Part shown: piece after piece, positions 23,496 through 33,170 of the stretch
How positions within the stretch are numbered: position 1 is the first letter of the stretch
Layout of the letters: every line of letters starts with the position of its first letter
Assembly (NCBI RefSeq): GCF_030412015.1
Contig: NZ_JASNRD010000030.1
Span: 1 to 46,592, forward strand
Length of the DNA stretch: 46,592 nt
Direction of reading: 5' to 3'
Origin: Massilia sp. YIM B02763
Lineage (GTDB): Bacteria > Pseudomonadota > Gammaproteobacteria > Burkholderiales > Burkholderiaceae_D
Made by a program: the position numbers and the translations under genes
Notes under the pieces: model-generated
Told to the model about the DNA's origin: nothing
The model's input: the letters and a program-made list of their open reading frames with translations, nothing else
Database searches by the model: none

Positions 23496-26400
23496 ATGCC
23501 TACCTCCACCGATACCGCTGCCCTTGCGCCGCGCCACGAAATCGCCTTCTTCAACGCCGACTTGCCGGACCTCAATCACCTGTTGGCGGACGTGCGCCCA
23601 GGTATCGAAGTCATTCTGCTCGACCCTGCCGCCGACGGTATCGCCCAGGTAGCGCAGGCACTTGCCGGGCGCGGCGATGTGGCGGCGATCCACCTGTTTG
23701 GCCATGGTGCGCAAGGCCTGCTGCAGCTGGGCGCTTCCACGCTCGACGCGGACGGCCTGCAGGAGCACTGCGGCGACCTGGCCGCCATCGGCGCGGTGCT
23801 GGCGGAAGATGGCGACATACTCGTATATGGCTGCGATACCGGCGCCGGCAGCGTGGGTGCGGACTTCGTCGCCACGCTGGCCAGCCTGACCGGCGCCGAC
23901 GTCGCCGCCTCGGACGACCCGACCGGCGGCACGGCGCGCGGCGGCGACTGGGCGCTCGAAGTGACGCAGGGCGAGGTCGGCACCGCCGGCGCGGTTGGCG
24001 CCAGCGGGGCCGAGTACGCCGCCGCGTTGGCGATCCAGAGCGGCCCGGTGTACACGTACGGCAGCAATACCTGGTCGTTCAGCAGCATCGCCCAGGATGC
24101 TCAGGGAAATATCTATTTGGCACAGAAGCTGGATTACACGACCGTCTCGCTGAAGAAGTGGGATGGATCCGGCTGGACCGAGCTGACCAAGCTCACGGCC
24201 AGCATGACCGGCGACACCACCTTGTCCGACGACTTGTCGCTGCAGGTCAACCCGAACGGCAAGCTGGATCTGCTGTTCCGCCATGCCAAGAACGTCACCA
24301 GTGGCGTCGATTCGCTGCGTGGTGTGAAGTTCGGCGAATACGACATCGCCAGCAATACCTGGACCACCAAGCTGATCCAGCAATCCTCGCATCCGAATGG
24401 CTGGCTCAACTACGATGATCCGGCGTTGAAGGTCGGCCCCGGCAATATCCTGCACGCCGCCTACCTGTTCGACGATGCCAGCGCCCACGATTACTACCTG
24501 CGCTACGCCAGCAGCGCCGACAACGGCGCCACCTGGAACGTGTCCACTGTGGTCTCGACCACGATCGATGGCATCGACGAACTGCACGATCCGCGCATCG
24601 AGGTCGATCCCGCGGGGAACGTCTATGTGTTCTACGTGCGCGAAGACGGCCAGAACGACTACTACGGCAACCTCTACGTGCAAGTCAAGGCGGCGGGCGG
24701 CAATACCTGGTCGGCGGCGCAAAAGCTGGCCGACCGCGTCAGCGGTCCGCCCCAGGTGACCAACGACGGCGCCGGTCATTTCTATGTCGGCTATGGCATG
24801 GAAGTCCTGGCCCAGAATGGCACCGTGACCGGCACCGCGCTTGCGGTGTCCAGCAATGCCGGCGGCAGTTGGGTGCGGGATGCCGGCATGGTCAGCGATG
24901 ACAGGACGAACAACGTCGCGCAGCTGCAGTACGCCGACGGCAAGCTGTACATGCTGGCTGCCTCTACCGCCGCGGACTGGAGCGACGTGGATGCCTTCTT
25001 CCTGCGCAAGGTCGACGGCGTGTGGCAGCAGGGCTACCGCCATGCGCCGGAGCTGGGTGTCATGGACACGGGCGATTTCGGCGAGCTGGGCTTCGTCATC
25101 GATGCCGCAGGCGAACTGCTGGTCGTCACCGAGCGCTATGACCTGCAGCACGTCGAATGGATGAGCGGTACCGCGGCTGATTTCGGCTTGGTCTCGAACG
25201 CGGCGCCCGTCATCACGGGCCTGGATGGCGATAACTCGACGTTCACGGCCGGCGCTGCCGACGCGGTGGCCGATTTTGGCTATCTCGACAACCAGGAAAA
25301 CGGCAATGCGTCGGTCGACGTGCTCGACGGCGACTCGCCTGACTTCGTGGGCGGCAACCTCACGGTCGTCCAGACCGACGGCAGCACCGACGGCTACTTC
25401 GAACTCGACACCTCCTCCGACGAAGTCGCCATCGGTGCCGACGCCGGCCATCTCGGCGGCACCTTCAGCGCAGGCGCGAAAGTGTTCGCACGCGTGTCCG
25501 TCAACTGGGTGGAGGTCGGTGTCGTCGACGCCGCCATGGACGGCCGGGACGGGCATGGCCTGAAGATCGCCTTCACGACCGCCGCTGCCGACGCGGGCGT
25601 CGCCGCGCTGCTGGTGCGCTACCTGGCGTATGGCGCCCCGAGCGCAGGACCGCGTTCATTTTCCGTCACGGTCGACGATGGCGACGGCGGTGTCTCGACG
25701 CCGGCCGTCATCGCCATGAACGGCATCGATGTCGAGCCGCCCACCGTCGCGCTGGGCGCCAGCCGCACCACGTTCAAGGCAGGCGAGACGGCGACCGTCA
25801 CCTTTACCTTCAGCGAAGCGCCGGTCGGTTTCTCGCTGGATAACGTCAGCGTCGGCGGCGGTAGGCTGGACGGGCTGGCCGCAACCGCCAACCCTTTGGT
25901 CTACACGGCCACCTTCACGCCGGCGCAGAACGCGCAGCATCTGGCCGGCACCGTCTCGGTCGGCGCCGGCACGTTCACCGACGCCAGCGGCAATCCCAAC
26001 CCCGCCAGCACCGTCAACCTGGCATTCGATGGCGATACCAGGGCGCCGGTCGTCAGCGAGGGCAACCTGACGATCTCGGGCGCCAGCGGCACGGGCGGCG
26101 CCTTCCGCATCGGCGACACCGTCACGCTGACGTGGAACGACGGTGCCAGCGGCGACCACAACGGCGACACGGCCAGCGCTTCGGTCGACTTCGGCCAGTT
26201 CGGCGGCGGCATCGTCGCCGCCGTCAAGTCCGGCGATACCTGGAGCGCCAGCCATACCATCGCGCCCGGGGCGATCGACGCAGCCGGCCGCGTCCCCACG
26301 ATCACCGTTGCCGACGGCATCGGCAACGTCACCGCGCATGTCGTCGCGAACGGTGCGACGGTCGACAATGCCGCACCGACCGTCACCGATGCCGCGCTGG

Positions 26401-29400
26401 CGATCTCCGGCGGCAGCGGGCTCAATGGCGCCTACATTGCCGGCGATACCGTCACCGCCACCTGGAACGGCGCGTTCGACAACAATGCCGACGTGGCCGC
26501 GGTCAGCTTCGACTTCAGCCAGTTCGGCGGTCCCGCCGGCGTCGCCGCGACGCGGGTCGGCGCCGTCTGGAGCGCGACGTACACGCTCGCGCCGGGCGCG
26601 CTCGAGTCGGTCGGCCGCAACGTCGTCGCGACCGTGACGGACGACGCCGGCAATGCCCGGACCGTCGCCGACGGCAGCAATGCGCGCGTCGACACGCTCG
26701 CGCCGCACGCGACGGCGATGACGCTGTCCGGGACCCCGGGCGCTGGCGCCACCGCGGTCGACTTCGTGCTGACCTTCAGCGAAGCAGTCGACGGCGTGGA
26801 CGTGTCCGACCTGTCGCTGGCGCTGACCGGCGCCGCCGGCGGCAACATCGCGTCGGTCACCGGATCCGGCTCCAGCTATACGGTGCACGTCGACGGGATC
26901 GCCGGCAACGGTACCTTGCAGGTGGTCCTTGCGAACACCGGCACCGGCATCGCCGACCTGGCGGGCAATGCGATGCAGGGCGGTTACGCACAGGGCGCGG
27001 TCTACAGCACCGCCTTCAACGCGATGCCCGTCATCGGCAGCAACGGCGGCGGCTCCACCGCTACCATCGGCGTCGCCGAGAAGCAGCGCGCCGTGACGAC
27101 CGTGGCGGCCGTGGATGCGGATGGCGACAGCGTGAGCTACGGCATCGGCGGCGGCGCCGACGCGGCGCTGTTCGAGATCGATGCGGCCACTGGCCAGCTG
27201 CGCTTCAAGGCGGTGCCGGCGGTGGGTGCGCCGCTCGACGCCGACCACGACAATCGCTACGAGGTACAGGTGACGGCTGCCGACGACAAGGGCGGCAGCA
27301 GCCTGCAGGCGCTGACGGTGACCGTGCTGGCCGACCTCGACGGCGACGGCACGCCGGATGTCGACGACAACGACATCGACAACGACGGCCGCCCCAACTC
27401 GATCGAGGACGCGGTGCCCGGCGCCAATGGCGGCCATGGCGACGGCAACGGCGACGGCGTCGCGGACAGCGCCCAGGTCAACGTCGCGTCGCTGCCAACG
27501 ACGGTCGCCGGCAATCCTTACGCCACGCTGGCGGTGGCCGACGGCTATACACTGACCGGCGTCAGCGCCGGCGCCGCGCCGGGCAGCTTGCCGCGCGGCG
27601 TCAAATTGCCGCTGGGGCAACTTGACTTCACCATCGGGCACGTGGCCCCGGGTGGTACCGTCGAGATGAGCATCTACGTCGACGCCAGCCTGAACGTCAA
27701 TGGCTACTACAAGCAGGACAACAACGGCGTCTGGAAGAATATCGCCAAGCCGGTGACGACGGCCGGCAACAAGACCGTGATCACCTTCGAGCTGACCGAT
27801 GGCGGCCTGTACGACAGCGATCGCACCGTCAACGGCAGCATCAGCGATCCCGGCGGCGTGGCGTTGATCGTGCCGCAGATCACGAGCAACGGTGGCGCTA
27901 CCAGCGCCACCGTGCAGGTAATGGAACATACCGCGGCCGTGACCACCGTGACGGCCAGCGCGGTCGGCCCGGTCAGCTATGCGATCGCCGGCGGCGCCGA
28001 TGCCGCGCTGTTCCAGATCGACGCGCAAACGGGCGTCCTCGCTTTCAGGAGCGCGCCGGACCATGGCCATCCGCTGGACCAGGGCGATACGGTCGGCAAC
28101 AATACCTATGTGGTGCAGGTCAAGGCATCGGATGCAAGCGGCAGCGAGCTCCAGACGCTGACGGTCAACGTCGCCAGCGCCGCCACGCCGCCCCAGTCGA
28201 CGCCGAGCCCGGCGCCGGTGGAGTCGACGGTGGACGGCGTCAAGCTCAGCACCGCCACCCGGCCGAACAGCGACGGCAGCACCAGCCAGGTCATTGCGAT
28301 CCCGGTGGTGGTGGCGGGGCGCGAGGAGAGCGTCGGCCAGAACACCGTAGCGGACATTCCGCTGGCCAGCAGCGGCGGCAAGGCCATCCTGGCCGCCCAA
28401 CTGCCGACCGGCTATGGCCTTCAGGTGGTCGGCCAGGAGGCGCCGGGCACCGCCGGCACGTCACTGGCGGACCTGATCCGCGAAATCAAGGCGCATACCA
28501 GTACCGGCTCGGCGGACCAGAACAACCTGGTCGGCGGCGGCAGCGGCTTTCTCGCCGGGCTGGATGCTTCCATGCCGCTGCTGGTGCAGAGCATCGTCCC
28601 GACCGTCGCCTCCGGCGCGCAGTTGCCGGGCGAGGCGTTGACGATCAGCGGGCAGCCGTCCGCTCCCGGCGGCGTGCTGACGGCGCTGGTGATCGACACC
28701 AGCGCCCTGGCCGGCATGCCGCATCTGCAGCTGCAGAACGTCGAGTTCGCGGCGATCGTCGGTGCGGCCCATGTGACCGGCGGCGATGGTGCACAAAAGG
28801 TATGGGGCGACAGTGCCAGTCAATATATCGTCCTCGGCGCCGACGACGATGTCCTGCACGGCGGCGACGGCGACGACACCGTCGGCAGTGGCGCCGGCAA
28901 CGACAAGGTCTATGGCGACGGCGGCAACGACATCGTGTTCGGCGGCACCGGCGACGATTACGTCGACGGCGGCAGCGGCATCGACACCGTGCAGCTCGCA
29001 GGCAAGGGGCGCGCGGACTACACGGTACGCATGAATGCCGACGGCAATCTGGTGTTCACGCACCGCGACGGCGGCATCGACGGCACCGATACCATCGCCA
29101 ACGTCGAGGTGCTACGTTTCATGAACGGCCATGCCGACACGACGCCGCAGGGGAGCGTGGCGCGGGTGGCGGAAGCGCTGCTCGGCCATGCGCCGGACGC
29201 TGCATCGCTGCAGGCATGGAATGTCGCGCTCGCAGGCGGCGCCGGTGCGGCCCAGGTAGCCAGGCAGATCCTCGACGCCAGCGGCCAGCCGGCCTCGGAC
29301 GCGGACTTCCTGCACGGCTTGTACGCGCATGCGCTGAACCGTGAGCCCGATGCGCCCGGCCTGGCCTTCTGGACCGACGCGTTGGCGCACGGCGCGAGCC

Positions 29401-29852
29401 GCGCCGACGTGGCGCTGGCCTTCGCCGACTCGCCCGAGAGGCTGGCGCTGCCGCAAGGGTACGATGTCACGGTCGGCGCCACCGACATCGGTACGCTAGC
29501 GCGCATGTACGACACCCTGTTCGGCCGCGCGCCGGATGCGGACGGCATGAACAACTGGCTCGCGCATTCGGAAGCGGGCATGGCGACCGCGTCGATCGCC
29601 GACGCCTTCATCGCCTCGTCCGAGGCCATTGATCGCTACGGCCGAATGAGCGATGCGGCATTCGTCGCGGCACTGTACCAGGGCGCCCTGCACCGGACCG
29701 GCAGCCAGGCCGAGGTCGCGGGCTGGACCAGCCTGCTGGCGAACGGCAAGCTGGACCGGGGCGACGTTCTGCTCGGCTTTGCCGATTCGGTGGAGAAGAT
29801 CGGCCTGGTCGGCATGATTGACACCACGCTCGCGGCGGACGGCCAGTCCTGA
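23496..29852 (+). CDS. Giant multidomain surface/secreted protein (DUF4347 - Ig-like - cadherin-like - RTX - DUF4214)
   Basis: The 2118-residue protein is a mosaic. Residues about 14-165 match DUF4347 (IHLFGHGAQGLLQLG with H70; ILVYGCDTGAGSVG with C113). Residues about 180-570 are rich in strand-turn repeats resembling a sialidase-type beta-propeller. Several Ig-like and tandem 110-residue repeats span about 748-1175 (FSQFGG / FGQFGG in each), then a cadherin-like unit (about 1176-1282), a calcium-binding DLDGDGTPDVDDNDIDNDG region, a choice-of-anchor-like domain (about 1326-1455) and a second cadherin-like unit. RTX repeats (GGDGDDTVGSGAGNDKVYGD) lie at about 1760-1830 and DUF4214 repeats at about 1886-2110. 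No N-terminal signal peptide; RTX repeats near the C-terminus suggest type I secretion, but no transporter is nearby. It is likely an adhesin or biofilm protein. Confidence 0.85.
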   Translation: MPTSTDTAALAPRHEIAFFNADLPDLNHLLADVRPGIEVILLDPAADGIAQVAQALAGRGDVAAIHLFGHGAQGLLQLGASTLDADGLQEHCGDLAAIGAVLAEDGDILVYGCDTGAGSVGADFVATLASLTGADVAASDDPTGGTARGGDWALEVTQGEVGTAGAVGASGAEYAAALAIQSGPVYTYGSNTWSFSSIAQDAQGNIYLAQKLDYTTVSLKKWDGSGWTELTKLTASMTGDTTLSDDLSLQVNPNGKLDLLFRHAKNVTSGVDSLRGVKFGEYDIASNTWTTKLIQQSSHPNGWLNYDDPALKVGPGNILHAAYLFDDASAHDYYLRYASSADNGATWNVSTVVSTTIDGIDELHDPRIEVDPAGNVYVFYVREDGQNDYYGNLYVQVKAAGGNTWSAAQKLADRVSGPPQVTNDGAGHFYVGYGMEVLAQNGTVTGTALAVSSNAGGSWVRDAGMVSDDRTNNVAQLQYADGKLYMLAASTAADWSDVDAFFLRKVDGVWQQGYRHAPELGVMDTGDFGELGFVIDAAGELLVVTERYDLQHVEWMSGTAADFGLVSNAAPVITGLDGDNSTFTAGAADAVADFGYLDNQENGNASVDVLDGDSPDFVGGNLTVVQTDGSTDGYFELDTSSDEVAIGADAGHLGGTFSAGAKVFARVSVNWVEVGVVDAAMDGRDGHGLKIAFTTAAADAGVAALLVRYLAYGAPSAGPRSFSVTVDDGDGGVSTPAVIAMNGIDVEPPTVALGASRTTFKAGETATVTFTFSEAPVGFSLDNVSVGGGRLDGLAATANPLVYTATFTPAQNAQHLAGTVSVGAGTFTDASGNPNPASTVNLAFDGDTRAPVVSEGNLTISGASGTGGAFRIGDTVTLTWNDGASGDHNGDTASASVDFGQFGGGIVAAVKSGDTWSASHTIAPGAIDAAGRVPTITVADGIGNVTAHVVANGATVDNAAPTVTDAALAISGGSGLNGAYIAGDTVTATWNGAFDNNADVAAVSFDFSQFGGPAGVAATRVGAVWSATYTLAPGALESVGRNVVATVTDDAGNARTVADGSNARVDTLAPHATAMTLSGTPGAGATAVDFVLTFSEAVDGVDVSDLSLALTGAAGGNIASVTGSGSSYTVHVDGIAGNGTLQVVLANTGTGIADLAGNAMQGGYAQGAVYSTAFNAMPVIGSNGGGSTATIGVAEKQRAVTTVAAVDADGDSVSYGIGGGADAALFEIDAATGQLRFKAVPAVGAPLDADHDNRYEVQVTAADDKGGSSLQALTVTVLADLDGDGTPDVDDNDIDNDGRPNSIEDAVPGANGGHGDGNGDGVADSAQVNVASLPTTVAGNPYATLAVADGYTLTGVSAGAAPGSLPRGVKLPLGQLDFTIGHVAPGGTVEMSIYVDASLNVNGYYKQDNNGVWKNIAKPVTTAGNKTVITFELTDGGLYDSDRTVNGSISDPGGVALIVPQITSNGGATSATVQVMEHTAAVTTVTASAVGPVSYAIAGGADAALFQIDAQTGVLAFRSAPDHGHPLDQGDTVGNNTYVVQVKASDASGSELQTLTVNVASAATPPQSTPSPAPVESTVDGVKLSTATRPNSDGSTSQVIAIPVVVAGREESVGQNTVADIPLASSGGKAILAAQLPTGYGLQVVGQEAPGTAGTSLADLIREIKAHTSTGSADQNNLVGGGSGFLAGLDASMPLLVQSIVPTVASGAQLPGEALTISGQPSAPGGVLTALVIDTSALAGMPHLQLQNVEFAAIVGAAHVTGGDGAQKVWGDSASQYIVLGADDDVLHGGDGDDTVGSGAGNDKVYGDGGNDIVFGGTGDDYVDGGSGIDTVQLAGKGRADYTVRMNADGNLVFTHRDGGIDGTDTIANVEVLRFMNGHADTTPQGSVARVAEALLGHAPDAASLQAWNVALAGGAGAAQVARQILDASGQPASDADFLHGLYAHALNREPDAPGLAFWTDALAHGASRADVALAFADSPERLALPQGYDVTVGATDIGTLARMYDTLFGRAPDADGMNNWLAHSEAGMATASIADAFIASSEAIDRYGRMSDAAFVAALYQGALHRTGSQAEVAGWTSLLANGKLDRGDVLLGFADSVEKIGLVGMIDTTLAADGQS

Positions 29853-29865
29853 CCGCGAGCCCCAG

Positions 29866-29912
29866 CGCAACGACAACGTCCGGCGCAGCGATGCCCGAGC
29901 GTTGTCGTTGCG
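29866..29912. terminator. Stem between the large protein and the small KTSC-like gene
   Basis: CGCAACGACAACG (29866-29878) and CGTTGTCGTTGCG (29900-29912) are perfect 13-base inverted repeats around 21 bases. It lies between two convergent genes, so it may serve as a bidirectional transcription barrier. There is no T-run, so terminator function is inferred. Confidence 0.5.
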
Positions 29913-29919
29913 GCGCCGG

Positions 29920-30162
29920 CTAGGTCAGCTTGCGCGAATTGATCTTGCGAACGTAGCGGTCGTGCACGTTCCTGCTGATGAAGCTGGACAGGCCCCGTCC
30001 CGCGCGCGCCAGTTCCTGCATGCGCGCGATATTCGCGGCGCCGGCGCTGTCTTCCGTATAGAGATAGCGCTCGCCGTTGCTGAACTGGACGATGATCTGG
30101 CCGGCGTCGATGTCGTAGGCGACGACGCCGGATTCCTTGCCGTGGTGGCCGTAGTGTTGCAT
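29920..30162 (-). CDS. Small protein with KTSC-like domain, 80 aa
   Basis: The 80-residue protein contains VVAYDIDAGQIIVQFSNGER then YLYTEDSAGAANIARMQELARAGRGLSSFISRNVHDRY, which follows the general pattern of the KTSC domain (short beta strands, a conserved aromatic tyrosine, then a helix with S-x-FI). The family often flanks other regulatory or RNA-related proteins but has no firm function. The ATG at 30162 is preceded by GGAGGAC, supporting it over an upstream in-frame ATG that would extend into the repeat at 30221. No membrane segment or signal peptide. Confidence 0.68.
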   Translation of the reverse strand: MQHYGHHGKESGVVAYDIDAGQIIVQFSNGERYLYTEDSAGAANIARMQELARAGRGLSSFISRNVHDRYVRKINSRKLT

Positions 30163-30220
30163 GGTGTCCTCCGCCAGAGAGACCGATTCTAGCGGCTTGC
30201 CGCGAAGGATGTCGGACGCT

Positions 30221-30253
30221 CCGTAGGGTGGGCACCACGTGCCCACCCTACGG
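30221..30253. repeat. Family B dispersed palindrome, perfect copy
   Basis: CCGTAGGGTGGGCACC-A-CGTGCCCACCCTACGG is a near-perfect 33-base palindrome. It abuts the M1 aminopeptidase stop codon (30254-30256) with no gap and shares at least 28 of 33 bases with 20295-20327. Confidence 0.87.
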
Positions 30254-32905
30254 TTACGACTTGGTTTTGACGATCCGGTCCGCCTGCTGCACCAGCCGGT
30301 TCTTCTCGTCCAGGCGGAAGCGCGCCGTCTGCATGCTGTCCGACAGCGTGTCCGCCATGCCCGGCTCGATGCGCTCCTTGATCCAGGATTGCAGCGTCTC
30401 GGGCGGGATGCTGTTCCAGAACACGTCCGGCGCCGTCTTGGCCAGGATGTTCGGGCGGTTGCCCGGGTTCGCCGCCGTCAGCCGGTCGACGTTCGTCGTG
30501 AACGTGGTCCAGGCCAGTTGCGGATGCTCGCCCGACAGCGCCAGCACCAGGCCGAGGCGCAGCACGTCGGCCTGCGGCGGGATCTCGGGCGACAGGGCGA
30601 TCCGCGCGGCCTGCGCGGCCAGTTGCGGGTCGCGCACGCGCATCAGGATCGGGTAGAAGCGGCGCACCTCGGTCTCGTTCTTCGCGCTCTTGGCCACCGC
30701 GTGCAGTTGCTCGAAGGTGGCCGCGTCGGCGTTCTGGGCGACGATCGTCAGCACGCTCGCCTGGTCGTCCGGCGCCAGGGCGGAACGGTCGGCGACGAAG
30801 GCGGCGAAGCGGCGGCGCGCGTCGGCGACGACGTCCTGGTCGCCCCAGGCGCCCAGGTGGGCGATGAGGTTGCGGCGCAGGCGCTGGACGCCGGCCGTCT
30901 CGCCGGCGGCCGGCGCGGCGCCCATGCGGGTGGCGACGGGCTTGACCAGCGCGCGCGCCCAGGCGACGAAGGCGTCGTGGCCCGGCGTGCCGCGCTCGGC
31001 GCGCTCGATCGTGTCGATGGCGCCCAGGATCTGGTTCCACACGCGCTCGTTGCTGCGGTCGGCGGCGGCGGACGCCAGCGCGAGATAGCTGTCCAGCGGC
31101 TGCTTGCCGCTTTCCACCAGCGCCCACTGGTCGTCCAGCAGGGCGATGCGGTCGCCGTCCGGCAGCGCGCCGAACCGGCGCGTGTTCACGGCGAGCAGGG
31201 CGTCGTCGTAGGCGACGCGGAAGAAGCCGTCGGTGTCGGCGTTCAGCGACAGCGGCTGGTCGCAGCGGCCCGCCGCCACGCGCTGGCCGTCCTTGGTGAG
31301 CAGCACCGATTGCGGCGCGCCGTCGCCAGTGCGCACGCGCAGCGGAATCGTCCAGTGCGATCCTGCCTTGTCCTCGCCGTACAGCAGGAAGCGCGACTGC
31401 GACAGCGTCACGGTGCGCGCGCCGGCGGCGTCGCACTCGGCCTTCGCCGCGACGACCGGGAAGCCCGGCTGCTCGATCCAGTCGCGCGCCAGCGCGGCGA
31501 TGTCCTGGCCGCTGGCGGCGCCCAGCGCATTCCACAGGTCGGTGCTGGTGGCGTTCGAGTACTGGCGCGCCTTCATGTAGGCGCGGATGCCTTCGCGGAA
31601 CTTGTCCGGGCCGACGTAGGCTTCCAGCATGCGCAGCACGGCCTGGCCCTTGTTGTAGATGATCAGCGGGTCGGCATTGTTCTGCGGCTCCAGCTCGTTC
31701 TCGACGGCGTTGTGCACGGGACGCGAGGCGCTGCGGGCGTCCACGCGCATCGCGGCTTCCTTGCCCGCGTCCTCGGCCTCGCGCACGCGCCAGCTCGGGT
31801 TGCGCTTGTCCGTTTCCTTGGCCGCGCCCCAGGAGGCGAAGCTTTCGTTGAGCCAGATGTCTTCCCACCAGCCCATCGTCACCAGGTCGCCGAACCACTG
31901 GTGCGCCATCTCGTGCGCGGAAATGCTGAAGACCAGCTGGCGGTTGTCGATGGTGGACGTGGGCGTGAGCAGCAGCGTCTGGTCGTTGTAGGTGATCGCG
32001 CCCCAGTTCTCCATGGCGCCCTGGAAGCCGCCCGGCACGGCGATGGCGTCCAGCTTGGGCAGCGGGAAGGGCACGCCGAAGTAGTCGTTGTAGTCGAGCA
32101 GGATCTGGCGCGCGTCTTCCAGCGCCTGCTTGCCGTTCTGTTCCTGGCCGCGCACGGCCCAGACGTTGATGTCGGTATTGCCGGCGCGGGTGCCGATCTT
32201 GGCCATGTTCCCGCCCGTGAATTCGACCAGGTAGGACGCCATCGACGGCGAGCGCTGGAAGGTGGTCGTGGCGAGATCTCCTTTCACCACGCGCTTTTCC
32301 ACCGGCATGTTGGAGATGGCCGCCCACTTGGCGGGCACGGTGGCGGTCAGCTGGAAGCGGGCGCGGAACGCCGGCTCGTCCCAGCAGGGGAACATGCGGC
32401 GCGCGTCGGTGGCTTCGAACTGGGTCGAGAGCAGGACATCGCGGCTGCCGTCCGGCTTCTGGAAAGGCTGGGCGAACAGGCCGCGCGGGCCGCTCTCGAT
32501 CTTCGCGTCGTAGGCCAGGTTCAGCACGTGGCGGCCCGGCCTGGCCTTGGCCGCCAGCTTGACGGTGACGATCTCGCGCTTCTCGTCGAAGGCCACGCTT
32601 TTCACCGCCTTGCCGTCCAGCTTGACGCCCTCGAAGCGCATGCCGATGGCGTTGAACTGGATGGTGTCCGTCGCTTCCTTGAACATCAGGTCGACCGACT
32701 CGGTGCCGCGCAGTGTGCGTTTCTCCACGTCCGGCACGATCGCCACGCGGTAATCCAGCGGCACGACGTTCTTCGGCAGGTGTCCCGGCGCGGCATCGAA
32801 TGAAAACGGGGCTTGTGCGGGACCGGGGGCGGCGCCGGCGGCGGCGCCGAACGCCAGGCCGATCGACGCGCACAGGACGGCGCGGGCGGTGGGGATGCTG
32901 CGCAT
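30254..32905 (-). CDS. Secreted M1-family aminopeptidase
   Basis: The 883-residue protein has an N-terminal signal peptide (MRSIPTARAVLCASIGLAFG, cleavage probably near an AxA at 24-32). The M1 exopeptidase motif GAMEN is at 296-300, and the zinc motif HEMAHQWF has H331, H335 with E354 as third ligand in WLNESFASW. The C-terminal half is the helical ERAP1_C-like region. It should act in the periplasm or outside the cell, releasing amino acids from peptide N-termini. The start at 32905 is supported by GAGGAGG upstream. Divergent from the TonB-dependent receptor, which suggests joint peptide scavenging. Confidence 0.93.
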   Translation of the reverse strand: MRSIPTARAVLCASIGLAFGAAAGAAPGPAQAPFSFDAAPGHLPKNVVPLDYRVAIVPDVEKRTLRGTESVDLMFKEATDTIQFNAIGMRFEGVKLDGKAVKSVAFDEKREIVTVKLAAKARPGRHVLNLAYDAKIESGPRGLFAQPFQKPDGSRDVLLSTQFEATDARRMFPCWDEPAFRARFQLTATVPAKWAAISNMPVEKRVVKGDLATTTFQRSPSMASYLVEFTGGNMAKIGTRAGNTDINVWAVRGQEQNGKQALEDARQILLDYNDYFGVPFPLPKLDAIAVPGGFQGAMENWGAITYNDQTLLLTPTSTIDNRQLVFSISAHEMAHQWFGDLVTMGWWEDIWLNESFASWGAAKETDKRNPSWRVREAEDAGKEAAMRVDARSASRPVHNAVENELEPQNNADPLIIYNKGQAVLRMLEAYVGPDKFREGIRAYMKARQYSNATSTDLWNALGAASGQDIAALARDWIEQPGFPVVAAKAECDAAGARTVTLSQSRFLLYGEDKAGSHWTIPLRVRTGDGAPQSVLLTKDGQRVAAGRCDQPLSLNADTDGFFRVAYDDALLAVNTRRFGALPDGDRIALLDDQWALVESGKQPLDSYLALASAAADRSNERVWNQILGAIDTIERAERGTPGHDAFVAWARALVKPVATRMGAAPAAGETAGVQRLRRNLIAHLGAWGDQDVVADARRRFAAFVADRSALAPDDQASVLTIVAQNADAATFEQLHAVAKSAKNETEVRRFYPILMRVRDPQLAAQAARIALSPEIPPQADVLRLGLVLALSGEHPQLAWTTFTTNVDRLTAANPGNRPNILAKTAPDVFWNSIPPETLQSWIKERIEPGMADTLSDSMQTARFRLDEKNRLVQQADRIVKTKS

Positions 32906-33170
32906 GGAAACGACCTCCTCTTCGGGACAATCCGAAAAACTTAGACTTGCCATTTGGACATGTCAAGTGGATTTATGCCTCCTAGCATTGTTTCGTGACA
33001 ATCCGGTGAACAACCACAGTATTTGAAATTCCGTTTGACACGGTAATTTCCGAATAACTAAATTAATTAGAACGATTTACATCATTTCGATGATGAAAGC
33101 GCAGGTTTGCCCCCGGATGTACGGATACACGAAGACGAAGACCAAGAGCAGCAAAACCCAAGGAGAGAGC
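32906..33170. promoter_or_regulatory. Divergent promoter region of aminopeptidase and TonB receptor
   Basis: About 265 bases. An A/T-rich stretch at 33040-33075 (AATAACTAAATTAATTAG) is the likeliest promoter region for the receptor. A tight hairpin CATCAT-TTCG-ATGATG lies at 33080-33095. A purine-rich CAAGGAGAGAGC directly precedes the receptor ATG. Exact promoter elements could not be assigned. Confidence 0.5.

Noticed and set aside
25656..28400. 914-codon open frame on the minus strand within the large surface protein gene
   Set aside because: It is the antisense of repetitive Ala/Gly/Asp codons; composition is biased to Arg, Ala, Val and His with no domain resemblance.
30239..32803. 854-codon open frame on the plus strand opposite the M1 aminopeptidase
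   Set aside because: The minus-strand frame carries intact GAMEN and HExxH motifs; the plus frame has no start signal and a typical antisense composition.
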